Shown one piece after another: positions 17,994 to 26,667 of a DNA stretch of 64,000 nucleotides. The stretch comes from Sphingomonadaceae bacterium OTU29LAMAA1 (GTDB taxonomy: Bacteria > Pseudomonadota > Alphaproteobacteria > Sphingomonadales > Sphingomonadaceae). The position numbers and the translations under genes were made by a program. The DNA lies in contig CP099617.1 in NCBI GenBank assembly GCA_024072375.1, positions 849,001 through 913,000 of the forward strand. Reading direction: 5' to 3'. The notes beneath the pieces were generated by a model. It did no database searches. It was not told the origin of the DNA and saw only the letters and a list, made by a program, of their open reading frames with translations. How positions within the stretch are numbered: the first letter of the stretch is position 1; each line of letters starts with the position of its first letter.

Positions 17994-20900
17994 CTAGCTT
18001 TGCTCCCGCGCCCGAAAGCGCGGCTTGTGACGATCCAGCAGCGCGGGCTCTAGCGCGAACAATCGCGGCCCGCCCGTGTACAGCAACGCCGCCTCGATCC
18101 GCCGCTCGGGAAAGATCGTCGCCAGCGCCGCCGCATAGGCCGCCATCTGGTCGAGGTGATAGGTCGGCACGTCCGCCAGCGTCTCCGGCACCCGCCGGCC
18201 GGTCTTGAAATCGACCACCCGCACGTGATCGTCCGCGATCAGCAGGCGGTCGACCGTGCCGGACACAACCAGCCCATTGGTGAGCGTCGCTGCGATCGGC
18301 GCCTCGGCAAGGCTGTTCGGCCCGAACAGGTCCGCAAACGCCGGATCGTCGAGGATCGCGAGCACGCTGCCGACGATCTCGCGCCGGATCGCGGCCTCGC
18401 TCACGCCACCAGCGGTCGCCAGCCAGCGCTCCGCACTCGCGGCCCGGTCGGCCGCCAACACGGGTGGCAACCGTTCGAACAGCGCGTGGATCAGGCGCCC
18501 CCGCTCGGCCGCAGCACGCATTGCCGGGCCGGGCGGCGGATCGCTCACCTCGTCCTCGCCCACAGCCGATGGCGCGAGCGGGCGCGACGGCCGGCTCTCG
18601 ACGGGCGCCAGCCGATGCGCCCAGTCCGGCAGCGTCACCGGTTCTGCCGCATTCGCCTTCGCCGCAGCCCGCGATTTTGCTGGCGCCTGCACCTCGCTGC
18701 CGGTGAAGCTCCTGACGCCCTCCCCCTCGACACCCAGCGCATCCAGCGCCCGCGCCGCCGCCGCGTACCAGCTCGATACGGGCGGCTCGCCCTTCGCGCG
18801 GACTCCCAGCGCGCCGCCGATCACCAGTCGTTCCTCCGCCCGCGTCGCCGCGACGTAGAACAGCCGCCAATGCTCCTCGAGTTCGCGCCGCTCGATCGTC
18901 GCGATCGCCTCGTCCAGCGGCCCGCCCCGCTCCGCCGACCGCGGCCGGAAGATCGGAATCGGCTGCGCGCCCGGCTCCGGCGACCAGCGTACCAGGGTCC
19001 GCGGCGCCGCGGTCGGATCGACCGTCGCATCGGCCAGGATGACCAGCGGCGCCTGCAATCCCTTCGCGCCATGCGCCGTCATCACCCGCACGGCGTCCAG
19101 TGGCGCGGACGGATCGCGCACGATCTCGACATCGCCGCGATCGAACCAGTCGAGGAACCGCTGCAACGACGGCGTCGATGTCGTCTCGAACGACAGCGCC
19201 GCGTTCAGCAGTTCTTCGATCGGATCGCGCGCCTCCGCCCCCAGCCGCCGCAACAGCTTGCGCCGCCCGTCGAGCGTCCCCGACAGCAACTCCTCCAGAA
19301 ACTGATACGGCGTCGCAATGTCCGCCCGCGACAGCATCGCCCGCAGCGGCGCGAGCCGCTCGTCGGGCAGCGTCAGCGTCAGATGCCGCCACAGACTGCC
19401 ATGCTCGCGCGGCGCGGCGTGCATCAGCTCGTCCTGCGTCCAGCCGATCAGCGGCGACACCAGCAACGCCGCCAGCGACAGATCGTCCTCCGGCTGCAAC
19501 ACGAAGCGCACCGCCGCGAGCAGATCCTGCACCGCCAGCGGCGCGTTCAGCCGCAACCGGTCGACGCCGGCCACCGGCACACCCTCGGCATACAGCCGCG
19601 CGACGATCAGCGAGGCGAGGTCGCCGCGCCGCTTGACCAGGATCATCACATCCTCGGGCCGCAGCGCTCGGCCCTTGCTCTCCAGCATCAGCCCGCCGTG
19701 GATCCACTCGCGCACCGCCCGCGCGATCCGCACCGCCTGCTCGCGGACGGCGTCGTCGATCCAAGCCTCCTCGTCTTCCTCGCTCCCGCCGACGACCACC
19801 GGAGCCCACAGCTCGACCGTACCCGGCCCCGGCACCTCGCTGGCATGCTCCTGCACGTCGCCGATCGCGCCCAGCCCGGGCTCACCGGCGGCGGCGACCG
19901 CCGCATCGACGAACTCCAGGATCGGCCGCGTCGAACGGAACGAATGCGTCAGCGACAATCGCTGGAACGGCAGCCCGCGCTCCACCTCGGGCCAGTCCTC
20001 ATTGCCCTCGACCTCCGCGGCACGATTGGCGAAATGCCCCTCCGCCCAACGGAAGTTGATCGGATCGGTCCCCTGAAAGCCGAAGATCGCCTGCTTGAAA
20101 TCGCCCACGGTGAACAGCGTCCGCGTGGAGGGTGCATGCACGCCCCGACCGACGAAGAACTCGCCCGCCAGCGCCGTCACGATCCGCCATTGGTTCAGGT
20201 TGGTGTCCTGCGCCTCGTCGATCAGGACGTGCTCGGTTCCCTGATCCAGCTTGTAGCGGACCCATTCGCCGATACCCGGCTGCTCCAGCAGCCGCACCGT
20301 CACTCCGATCAGATCGTCGAAATCGACCGCCCCCGCACGTCGCTTCGCCGCCGCATAGGCCCGCGCATAATCGCGCCCCACCTCCAGCGCATCCGCCAAC
20401 AGGTCGGCGTATGCGGCGCGTTGCGTCAGCGACAGCAGGTCGAGGCAATGGTCGCCCAGCGCCCCCGCCAGCTCGGCATAATCCGGCTCCAGATCAACCA
20501 GCTTCTTCGACGCCTTGCGCGGCTCGTTCTTGCCGGTCAGCACCACGCCCGCCAGCTCGCCGAGCGTCAGCGCGCGATCCTCCGGCGCGGCGGCAAGCCA
20601 GCGGTTCAGCGTCTCGGCATGCCCCACGCCCGTCGCCGTCGCCCAGGCGCCGTTCGCCGCCGCCAGCCGCTCGACCAGCGATTCGTCGATGCAGTCGCAC
20701 CCCGACGCCAGCGCCTCGCCGATATCCCCCTGCGGCAGGTCGAGCGCCCGCCGCAGCCACGGCCCGATCCCGCTCGGCAACGCCTCCAGCGCCGCCAGCG
20801 ACCGCGCACAGGCGAGCAGGAAGCTCTCCGCCCCCCCCTCGCCCATCCGCAGCGACAGCGCCCCGATCGTCGCGATCGGTGTCTCGCGGCCGTCCCGCTC

Positions 20901-21416
20901 GGCATCGACCAGCAGCATCGCCAGCGTTTCGCGCGCCAGCACTGCTTCCTCGCGCGCCTCCAGCGGTCGAAATCCCGGGGTCAGCCCCGCCTCGACCGGG
21001 AACGCCGCGAGCAGGCTCTGGCAGAAACCGTGGATCGTCTGGATACGCAGTCCGCCGCCCGGCGCATCCAGCACGCCCGCGAACAGCGTCCGCGCCCGCG
21101 CCTGCAATTCCAGCGTCGCGCGCTCGCCCAGCGCCTCCAGATCGGCGGCCAATTGCGGTCCCGGCATCCGCACCCAGGCGGCCAGCCGGTTGCTGATCCG
21201 CTGCGCCATCTCCGCCGCGCCTGCCTTGGTGAAAGTCAGGCAAAGGATCGCGCCCGGATCGACGCCGCGCAGCAGCAGGCGGAACACCCGCGCCGCCAGC
21301 ACCTGCGTCTTGCCCGTCCCCGCCGACGCCGACAGCCAGACATGCGCCTGCGGATTGCTCGCCGCGGCCTGCGCCCCCTTCAGCCGGGGCAGCGTGGCGA
21401 GTTCAGTCCCGGCCAT
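17994..21416 (-). CDS. addA: Double-strand break repair helicase-nuclease AddA
   Basis: UvrD-family subunit of AddAB, which resects broken DNA ends and loads RecA. The 1140-residue protein has Walker A SAGTGKT (residues 31-37), LCLTFTKAGAAEMAQRI, and DFDDLIG with VLIDEAQDTNLNQWRI (motif II). Later motifs are FTVGDFKQAIFGFQG, VMTAHGAKGLQAPLVIL and YVAATRAEERLVIG. A C-terminal RecB-type nuclease domain carries VRVVDFKTG. The start ATG lies inside addB's last codons (14-nt overlap), so the two subunits are translationally coupled. Codon use and GC match the neighbours. Long open frames on the opposite strand are GC-driven shadows. Confidence 0.96.
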   Translation of the reverse strand: MAGTELATLPRLKGAQAAASNPQAHVWLSASAGTGKTQVLAARVFRLLLRGVDPGAILCLTFTKAGAAEMAQRISNRLAAWVRMPGPQLAADLEALGERATLELQARARTLFAGVLDAPGGGLRIQTIHGFCQSLLAAFPVEAGLTPGFRPLEAREEAVLARETLAMLLVDAERDGRETPIATIGALSLRMGEGGAESFLLACARSLAALEALPSGIGPWLRRALDLPQGDIGEALASGCDCIDESLVERLAAANGAWATATGVGHAETLNRWLAAAPEDRALTLGELAGVVLTGKNEPRKASKKLVDLEPDYAELAGALGDHCLDLLSLTQRAAYADLLADALEVGRDYARAYAAAKRRAGAVDFDDLIGVTVRLLEQPGIGEWVRYKLDQGTEHVLIDEAQDTNLNQWRIVTALAGEFFVGRGVHAPSTRTLFTVGDFKQAIFGFQGTDPINFRWAEGHFANRAAEVEGNEDWPEVERGLPFQRLSLTHSFRSTRPILEFVDAAVAAAGEPGLGAIGDVQEHASEVPGPGTVELWAPVVVGGSEEDEEAWIDDAVREQAVRIARAVREWIHGGLMLESKGRALRPEDVMILVKRRGDLASLIVARLYAEGVPVAGVDRLRLNAPLAVQDLLAAVRFVLQPEDDLSLAALLVSPLIGWTQDELMHAAPREHGSLWRHLTLTLPDERLAPLRAMLSRADIATPYQFLEELLSGTLDGRRKLLRRLGAEARDPIEELLNAALSFETTSTPSLQRFLDWFDRGDVEIVRDPSAPLDAVRVMTAHGAKGLQAPLVILADATVDPTAAPRTLVRWSPEPGAQPIPIFRPRSAERGGPLDEAIATIERRELEEHWRLFYVAATRAEERLVIGGALGVRAKGEPPVSSWYAAAARALDALGVEGEGVRSFTGSEVQAPAKSRAAAKANAAEPVTLPDWAHRLAPVESRPSRPLAPSAVGEDEVSDPPPGPAMRAAAERGRLIHALFERLPPVLAADRAASAERWLATAGGVSEAAIRREIVGSVLAILDDPAFADLFGPNSLAEAPIAATLTNGLVVSGTVDRLLIADDHVRVVDFKTGRRVPETLADVPTYHLDQMAAYAAALATIFPERRIEAALLYTGGPRLFALEPALLDRHKPRFRAREQS

Positions 21417-24369
21417 ACCATTCGTCCCTGCGCATCAACTGGTCGTATTCGGCGTAAGGCGCATATTCCGGCACCAGCTTGGCGGTGAAAGGTGCATCGC
21501 CGGTCAGCCATTCCGCCGCCGCGTTCCTGAACTGCTCCATCGCGATGCCGACGAACTGGTCGGTCACGATCTTGTCGCGCTTGCCCTCCGCATCCACTGG
21601 ACTCTCGATATAGCCGAACTGATCCCGCTTCTTGCCGAGAGACCAATATTCGAAGCCACCGGCGCGTCCCGCCACATCGGCAAACCCGCCGCGCTCTGCG
21701 ATCGCCCCCAGCAGCCCCAGTTGCAGACTATACCCCGCCCGCACAGCGGCCGACGACGGCGGCTTGCCGGTCTTATAGTCGACGATCGCCAGACTGCCGT
21801 CGGGCAGGCGATCGACGCGATCGTAACGGCCCGACAGCTTCACCCCCGCCACCTCGATAAAGCCCTGCCCTTCGGCAGACGCGACCTTGCGCCCCTCGCC
21901 ATCCTGCGTCGCGACGGTCCGCGCGATCCAGTCGATCGCCTCGACCAGCCGCGGCCGCCACAGCGCGCGCATCATCGGATGCGTTCGCTCGTCCTCCAGC
22001 ATGGCATTCGCGCGGTTCATCAAGGCATCGGCGGCGCAGGCATCCAGCTTCCACCATTGCTCCAGGATGTCGTGCACCGCCGTCCCGCGCCACGCCGCGC
22101 TCGGATCGGCATCGACCGGATCGAGCGGCATCAGCTTCAGCACCCTCCGCGCGTAAAATGCATAGGGATCAGCCTTCAACCGATCGATCTCGGTCACCGA
22201 TATCGCTTTCGGCCGCAGCACCGCCGCCGGCATCGGCGCGGGGCGATCGGCAGGCTCGTGCGCTTTGGGATCGTCGAGCGCCAACGCCCAGCCCTCCAGA
22301 TCGCGCGCCCGCACGAAGCGGTCCCCCGCCATCGCCTGCAACCGCAACCACAGTCGCGACGCCAGCGCCGGCGAAGACGCATCCCGCCGCGCCCGCGTTA
22401 CCAGCGCTTGCGGCGCGCCCAGCGCCTGCCCGAACTCATGCGCGGCGACACCCACCGCACGCTCCAACCCCGGCAGCCCCAGCGTCGCGCGTATCCGCGG
22501 CGCCAGCCACGGATCGGGCGCGGGCCGCCCCGGCCACACGCCCTCGTTCAGCCCGCCCAGCACCATCAGGTCGGCGGTCTGCAACCGCGCCTCGAGCAAA
22601 CCATAGATCGCGATCCGCGGATGCCCGACGCCCGACCCCGGTCGCACCGCGACCTCATCCAGCAGCCCGCGCAGCAGCGGTACCAGCCCATCCGGCGCCA
22701 CCCGCGGCGGCCCGACGACGGCTTCACGCTCCAGAGCGTCGAGGAACTCCGCCGCCGCCCTCCCCGCGGGCCCCGACCACAGATCGTCGCCGCACAAGGC
22801 CTGCGCCGTCTCGCGCAATACCGCGAGCAGCCCGCCGAGCGGCTGCGCCCCCTGATCGAACACCAGCTCGATCGGCTTCAGCAGCGCCACCGCCTCGCCG
22901 AACCACGCCGCCGCGCGATCGCGTTTATCGGCCAGCAGATGCCCGGTGATCCCGTCCAGCCCCGCCGCCGGCCGCGGTCCACGCAAACCGCGATCGACTC
23001 CGCGCGTCCCGTCCAGCCACGCGCCACGCACCGCACGATCGTTCGGATCGTTGCGCACCAGCGGATGCTTCAACAGCGCCAGCAGCGCCATCGGTGCGAA
23101 CCGCTGCGCCGCCGCCTCCGCCAGCGCCAACAGCAGCGTCCCCGGCGGCAGGATCGACAGCGGCCGCCCCGCCGTATCGTTGGCATCGATCCCCCAGCGC
23201 CGCAGGTGCACCGCCACCCGCCGCGCCAGCGCCCGATCCGGCGTCACCAGCGCCGCCGTCCGGCCTTCCTCCTCCAGCGCCCCGCGCAGCGCGAGTGCGA
23301 TCGTCTGCGCCTCTTCGGCCGGGGTCGCGAGTTCGGCCGCGCGGACACCGGTCAGCCGCCGGTCCTCCGCCTTCAACTCGGTCCATTTGCCCGTGAACGC
23401 CGCCGGAGCCAGCGCATTGGCGATCGCCCGCCCACGCACCGCGCCCGCATCCGGCCCCGCCGTCCCCGGCCAGTTCACGACCTCGCCGCGCCCGACGCTC
23501 ATCCGGTCGAGCATCAGCTTCAGGTGGAATTGCGGATGCGTCTCGATCGACCGCGGCACCCGGCCCGTCTCCGGATCGGGCTTGTGCGGACCGAGCGCGT
23601 CCCATTCCTCCTGCGGCATCGCGAGGTCGAGGCCGGCGAACACCGTCATCCCCGCCGGCGCCTCGGCGACGCAGCGCAACAGCCGCATCACCGCCGGTGC
23701 CGGATCGGTGATGCCGGCCGCGCAGACGAAGCCGACGGGCGGCGCCACGCGCCAACGCCGCTCCAGCCGGTCGAGCAGCATCCGCCGCCGCGTCGCCGCA
23801 TCGATCCGCCCCAGCCGCGCCAGTTCCTCCGGCCAACGCTCCAGCACGATCGTGAAGGTCGACAGCGCGCGCTGCCAATGCTCGGTCAGTTCGGGCGCGA
23901 GGTCGATGTCGCGCAGGCGCTCGGGCGCCACCTCCTCGACCAGCAACTGGTCCAGCGTGTGGCACAATTCGCCCGCCAGCCGCACCGCCTCCGCAGCATC
24001 GATCGGCACCCCGGCGCGCGTCCGCTCCTCGAACACCAGCCGCGCCAGGATCATCCACCGCTGCATCGCATCGACCGCGGGCGGCGGCGGGCTCGGATCG
24101 TCGACCGGATCGAGCGCCGCGCCGACCGCCTCGCCCAGATCGGGGCTGCCCAGCGTCACCAGCCGCGGCAACAGCAACCCGCCGCCGCTCGCCCGCACGA
24201 AGGCATCCGTCACCGCCCGCGCCGCACGGTTGTTGGGCAGCAGCACCAGCCCACGCGCCAACGCCATCGCATCGCCCGCCGTCCGCCGCATCAGCCCGGC
24301 AACCAGCGTGTCGGCAAACGCCTTGTGCGACGGAATGGTATACAGCTGCGGCTTGCGCCTATCAGCCAT
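21403..24369 (-). CDS. addB: Double-strand break repair protein AddB
   Basis: Partner of AddA. The 988-residue protein is of the alphaproteobacterial AddB type: an inactivated helicase-like body (ARGLVLLPNNRAARAVTDAF near the N-terminus, without an intact P-loop) and a C-terminal PD-(D/E)XK nuclease domain with LAIVDYKTGKPP. The region LMVLGGLNEGVWPGRPAPDPWL is also typical of the family. The nuclease motif sits near residue 870 of 988, as expected. It overlaps murU upstream by 8 nt and addA downstream by 14 nt. This places addAB in one transcript with cell-wall recycling genes, though no shared biology is implied. Confidence 0.95.
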   Translation of the reverse strand: MADRRKPQLYTIPSHKAFADTLVAGLMRRTAGDAMALARGLVLLPNNRAARAVTDAFVRASGGGLLLPRLVTLGSPDLGEAVGAALDPVDDPSPPPPAVDAMQRWMILARLVFEERTRAGVPIDAAEAVRLAGELCHTLDQLLVEEVAPERLRDIDLAPELTEHWQRALSTFTIVLERWPEELARLGRIDAATRRRMLLDRLERRWRVAPPVGFVCAAGITDPAPAVMRLLRCVAEAPAGMTVFAGLDLAMPQEEWDALGPHKPDPETGRVPRSIETHPQFHLKLMLDRMSVGRGEVVNWPGTAGPDAGAVRGRAIANALAPAAFTGKWTELKAEDRRLTGVRAAELATPAEEAQTIALALRGALEEEGRTAALVTPDRALARRVAVHLRRWGIDANDTAGRPLSILPPGTLLLALAEAAAQRFAPMALLALLKHPLVRNDPNDRAVRGAWLDGTRGVDRGLRGPRPAAGLDGITGHLLADKRDRAAAWFGEAVALLKPIELVFDQGAQPLGGLLAVLRETAQALCGDDLWSGPAGRAAAEFLDALEREAVVGPPRVAPDGLVPLLRGLLDEVAVRPGSGVGHPRIAIYGLLEARLQTADLMVLGGLNEGVWPGRPAPDPWLAPRIRATLGLPGLERAVGVAAHEFGQALGAPQALVTRARRDASSPALASRLWLRLQAMAGDRFVRARDLEGWALALDDPKAHEPADRPAPMPAAVLRPKAISVTEIDRLKADPYAFYARRVLKLMPLDPVDADPSAAWRGTAVHDILEQWWKLDACAADALMNRANAMLEDERTHPMMRALWRPRLVEAIDWIARTVATQDGEGRKVASAEGQGFIEVAGVKLSGRYDRVDRLPDGSLAIVDYKTGKPPSSAAVRAGYSLQLGLLGAIAERGGFADVAGRAGGFEYWSLGKKRDQFGYIESPVDAEGKRDKIVTDQFVGIAMEQFRNAAAEWLTGDAPFTAKLVPEYAPYAEYDQLMRRDEWYGRD

Positions 24370-25117
24370 TGGCGATCACCGCCTCGGCCTTCGGGATCGC
24401 CGCGGGCGTGCCGACGTCGAACCACAGGCCCTGATGCACCTGCGCATAGGCCCGCCCTGCCTCGATCGCACGGCTCCAGAACAGGTTCGTCGAGAACGGC
24501 CCCTCCGGCCAGTCGCGGATGATGCGCGGGTGCAGGATCTGGATGCCGGTATAGACGAACGGCGCCGCCGCGCCTTCCTTGCGCCGTCCGACGATCCGGC
24601 CATCCGCGGCGACCCGGAAATCGCCTTGCCCGTTGTGGTTGTTGGCGCGCGCATACGGCACCACCAGCAGCAGCGCGTCCATGATCGCATCGTCCCAGCG
24701 CGATGCGAGCAGCTTGATCGCGTCGACCGGGCCGTCGACCCACAGATTGTCGCTGTTCACCACCAGCACCGGCGCATCGCCCAGCAGATCGCGCGCCTGC
24801 ACAAGCCCGCCGCCGGTCTCCATCAACTGCCGCCGCTCGTCGCTGACCACCACCTCGATATCGTCGAAGCGGCCGGTGACATGCGCCTCCAGCGTATCGG
24901 CAAGGTAATGGACGTTGACCACCGCCCGCTTGACGCCGGCGGCACGCAGATGGTCGAAGACGTGGTCGATCAGCGGCTTGCCCGCCACCTCGACCAGCGG
25001 CTTGGGTCGTGTCGCCGTCAGCGGGCGCATCCGCTTGCCCAGCCCCGCCGCCATCACCATCGCCGTCGCCGGCACGATGCCGCCCGGATCGGGACGGATG
25101 GTCCTCTGCTTCGTCAC
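24362..25117 (-). CDS. murU: N-acetylmuramate alpha-1-phosphate uridylyltransferase MurU
   Basis: A 251-residue nucleotidyltransferase of the GlmU/RmlA-like fold. It has the glycine-rich signature MVMAAGLGKRMRPLT, then RPKPLVEVAGKPLIDH, VVSDERRQLMETGGGL, and LVVNSDNLWVD for the metal site. In Pseudomonas, MurU makes UDP-MurNAc from MurNAc-1-phosphate. Position directly after amgK supports that role over a generic sugar-nucleotide transferase. The start is taken as GTG 25117, whose GTGA overlaps the amgK stop; the open frame extends further, but into amgK. A few extra residues precede the glycine-rich loop, so an internal ATG is an alternative. Confidence 0.88.
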   Translation of the reverse strand: MTKQRTIRPDPGGIVPATAMVMAAGLGKRMRPLTATRPKPLVEVAGKPLIDHVFDHLRAAGVKRAVVNVHYLADTLEAHVTGRFDDIEVVVSDERRQLMETGGGLVQARDLLGDAPVLVVNSDNLWVDGPVDAIKLLASRWDDAIMDALLLVVPYARANNHNGQGDFRVAADGRIVGRRKEGAAAPFVYTGIQILHPRIIRDWPEGPFSTNLFWSRAIEAGRAYAQVHQGLWFDVGTPAAIPKAEAVIANG

Positions 25118-26079
25118 GCGCTCAATGCCGCCGGATCGCCACGCAATTCGGGCGGGACGTTGTCGTCGAACCACCGTGCGACGGGCGCCAGCACCGGTTG
25201 CGACAGATCGCGCTCTAGATACGCCCAGACCCGCGGACAGAGCGTCGGATAGCGTAGCTTCCCGTCACGCTTCCACAGCCGCGTGAAGATGCCGATGATC
25301 TTCGCATTCCGCTGAGCCCCAAGCACATGATACGCCGCCATGAAATCGTCGCCGGCCCCGGTCGCCGCGCGATAGCGTTGCAGCATCGCCTCCTCGACGT
25401 TGGGATCGACATCGCGGCGCGCATCCTGCAACAGCGACACCAGGTCATACGCCGGATGCCCCGCCAACGCGTCCTGGAAGTCGAGCAGCCCCAGCGACTT
25501 GTCGGCACCGACCAGCATCAGGTTCTCGGCGTGATAGTCCCGCAGCACCGTCACCGGCTCGTCGATCAGCGCATGATCGAACACCGCGTCCCACGCCGCG
25601 CGATAGCCCTCGGCATCGACCTCCAACCCCACCGCCGGGCAGAACCATTCGACGAACAGCCCCGCTTCACGATGCAGCACCGCGCGATCGTACGGCTCCA
25701 GCCCCTCCGCCGGATGCGCGCGCAACTCCACCAGCAGGTCGATCGCCGCGGCGTAGAAGGGCAAGGCGGCATCCTCGCCCGCATCCGCCGTCTCGCGCAG
25801 CCGGACGTCACCGAAATCCTCCAGCAGCACCAGCCCCTGGTCGAGGTCGCTCGCATGGATTGCCGGCGCCGCGAACCCGCGCCCGCGCAGCCATTCGGCG
25901 ATCGCGATGAACGGCCGCGGGTCCTCATGCGGCGGCGGCGCATCCATCAGGATCGCGCTGCGCCCTTCGCTCGCCACCCGGAAATAGCGGCGGAACGAGG
26001 CATCGCCGGCGACGGGGCTGATCGCGCCCGACCAGCCATGCTGCGCGAGGAAAGCGGGGGCGCCAGCGGGCGGGGTCAT
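25114..26079 (-). CDS. amgK: N-acetylmuramate/N-acetylglucosamine anomeric kinase AmgK
   Basis: Aminoglycoside-phosphotransferase-fold kinase of about 321 residues. The catalytic loop is LRDYHAENLMLVG and the metal-binding aspartate is in GLLDFQDALAG. The N-terminal lobe has SFRRYFRVASEGRSAILMDAPP. In Pseudomonas putida and Caulobacter, AmgK phosphorylates MurNAc at the anomeric carbon, and MurU then activates it. The same two-gene order is seen here. The start at 26079 overlaps the tsaE stop (ATGA); an in-frame ATG nine bases earlier is an alternative. The generic family label, aminoglycoside phosphotransferase, would be misleading about function. Confidence 0.88.
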   Translation of the reverse strand: MTPPAGAPAFLAQHGWSGAISPVAGDASFRRYFRVASEGRSAILMDAPPPHEDPRPFIAIAEWLRGRGFAAPAIHASDLDQGLVLLEDFGDVRLRETADAGEDAALPFYAAAIDLLVELRAHPAEGLEPYDRAVLHREAGLFVEWFCPAVGLEVDAEGYRAAWDAVFDHALIDEPVTVLRDYHAENLMLVGADKSLGLLDFQDALAGHPAYDLVSLLQDARRDVDPNVEEAMLQRYRAATGAGDDFMAAYHVLGAQRNAKIIGIFTRLWKRDGKLRYPTLCPRVWAYLERDLSQPVLAPVARWFDDNVPPELRGDPAALSA

Positions 26080-26519
26080 ATCGGCCATCGCCGCCTCCAA
26101 CCCGCCGGCACGTCCGCTGTCAAGATTCGTCCGCCGTCCGGTGCTGCGGTCAGGGTGAGCGCCAGCGCGTGCGGCCAATATCCCGGCGCCCGCTCTGGCC
26201 ATTCGACCAGCAGCAGCGTGTCGGACAACGCCTCATCGAGCCCCAGCTCCGTCATCTCGTCCGGGTCCTCGATCCGATACAGATCGACATGCAGCACCGG
26301 CATCCGCACCTCCGACAGATCATAGGGCTGCACGATCGCGAAGCTGGGACTCGGTGCCTCGCCTTGCAGCCCGAGCGCGGCTAGCAGCCCGCGCGCGATG
26401 CTTGTCTTTCCCATGCCGAGCGAGCCCTGGAGGGTGATGACATCCCCCGGCTGCACCACTGCCGCCAGTGATGCGCCGAACGCCTCGGTCGCGGCGGCGT
26501 GGGGAAGGTGGATGCTCAT
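26076..26519 (-). CDS. tsaE: tRNA threonylcarbamoyladenosine biosynthesis ATPase TsaE
   Basis: A 147-residue P-loop ATPase needed, with TsaB, TsaC/C2 and TsaD, for t6A37 modification of ANN-decoding tRNAs. Motifs: Walker A GSLGMGKTS, SPSFAIVQPYD, the conserved HVDLYRIEDPDE (switch-like) and LLLVEWPER. Length is normal. It is the second gene of the divL-to-trxA block; a pair of palindromic repeats in the 148-bp gap separates it from divL. It overlaps amgK by 4 nt. ATG 26519 is the only start that gives the family N-terminus. Confidence 0.95.
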   Translation of the reverse strand: MSIHLPHAAATEAFGASLAAVVQPGDVITLQGSLGMGKTSIARGLLAALGLQGEAPSPSFAIVQPYDLSEVRMPVLHVDLYRIEDPDEMTELGLDEALSDTLLLVEWPERAPGYWPHALALTLTAAPDGGRILTADVPAGWRRRWPI

Positions 26520-26532
26520 ACCACTACTCCCC

Positions 26533-26643
26533 CATCACCCCGGACGTGTTCCGGGGTCCACCCATCCGCAAAGGAAAGGTTCCCGTCTCCGAACCCTGCC
26601 GTCGCCGCAGCGTGGCCCCCGGAATACGTCCGGAGTGACGGGG
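26533..26643. repeat. Inverted pair of CACCCCGGAC-family palindromic repeats
   Basis: The left copy (26533-26564) reads CACCCCGGACGTGTTCCGGGGT followed by CCACC. The right copy (26612-26643) is the reverse orientation, GGCCCCCGGAATACGTCCGG then AGTGACGGGG. The spacer is about 47 bp. The same family occurs at 52972-53089 (interrupted) and 54015-54041. The pair lies between divL and tsaE, two same-strand genes, so read-through transcripts would carry the hairpins. Confidence 0.8.
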
Positions 26644-26667
26644 GAAACGGAACGAACGCCATCTGCC

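Noticed and set aside
18156..24522. Open frames of more than 1000 codons on the plus strand opposite addA and addB
   Set aside because: They are antisense to two well-supported genes, are rich in Arg/Pro/His/Gln with no recognisable domain, and are expected from third-position GC bias.
25114..26079. Aminoglycoside resistance gene
   Set aside because: The phosphotransferase fold is real, but coupling to murU and tsaE identifies it as the cell-wall sugar kinase AmgK.
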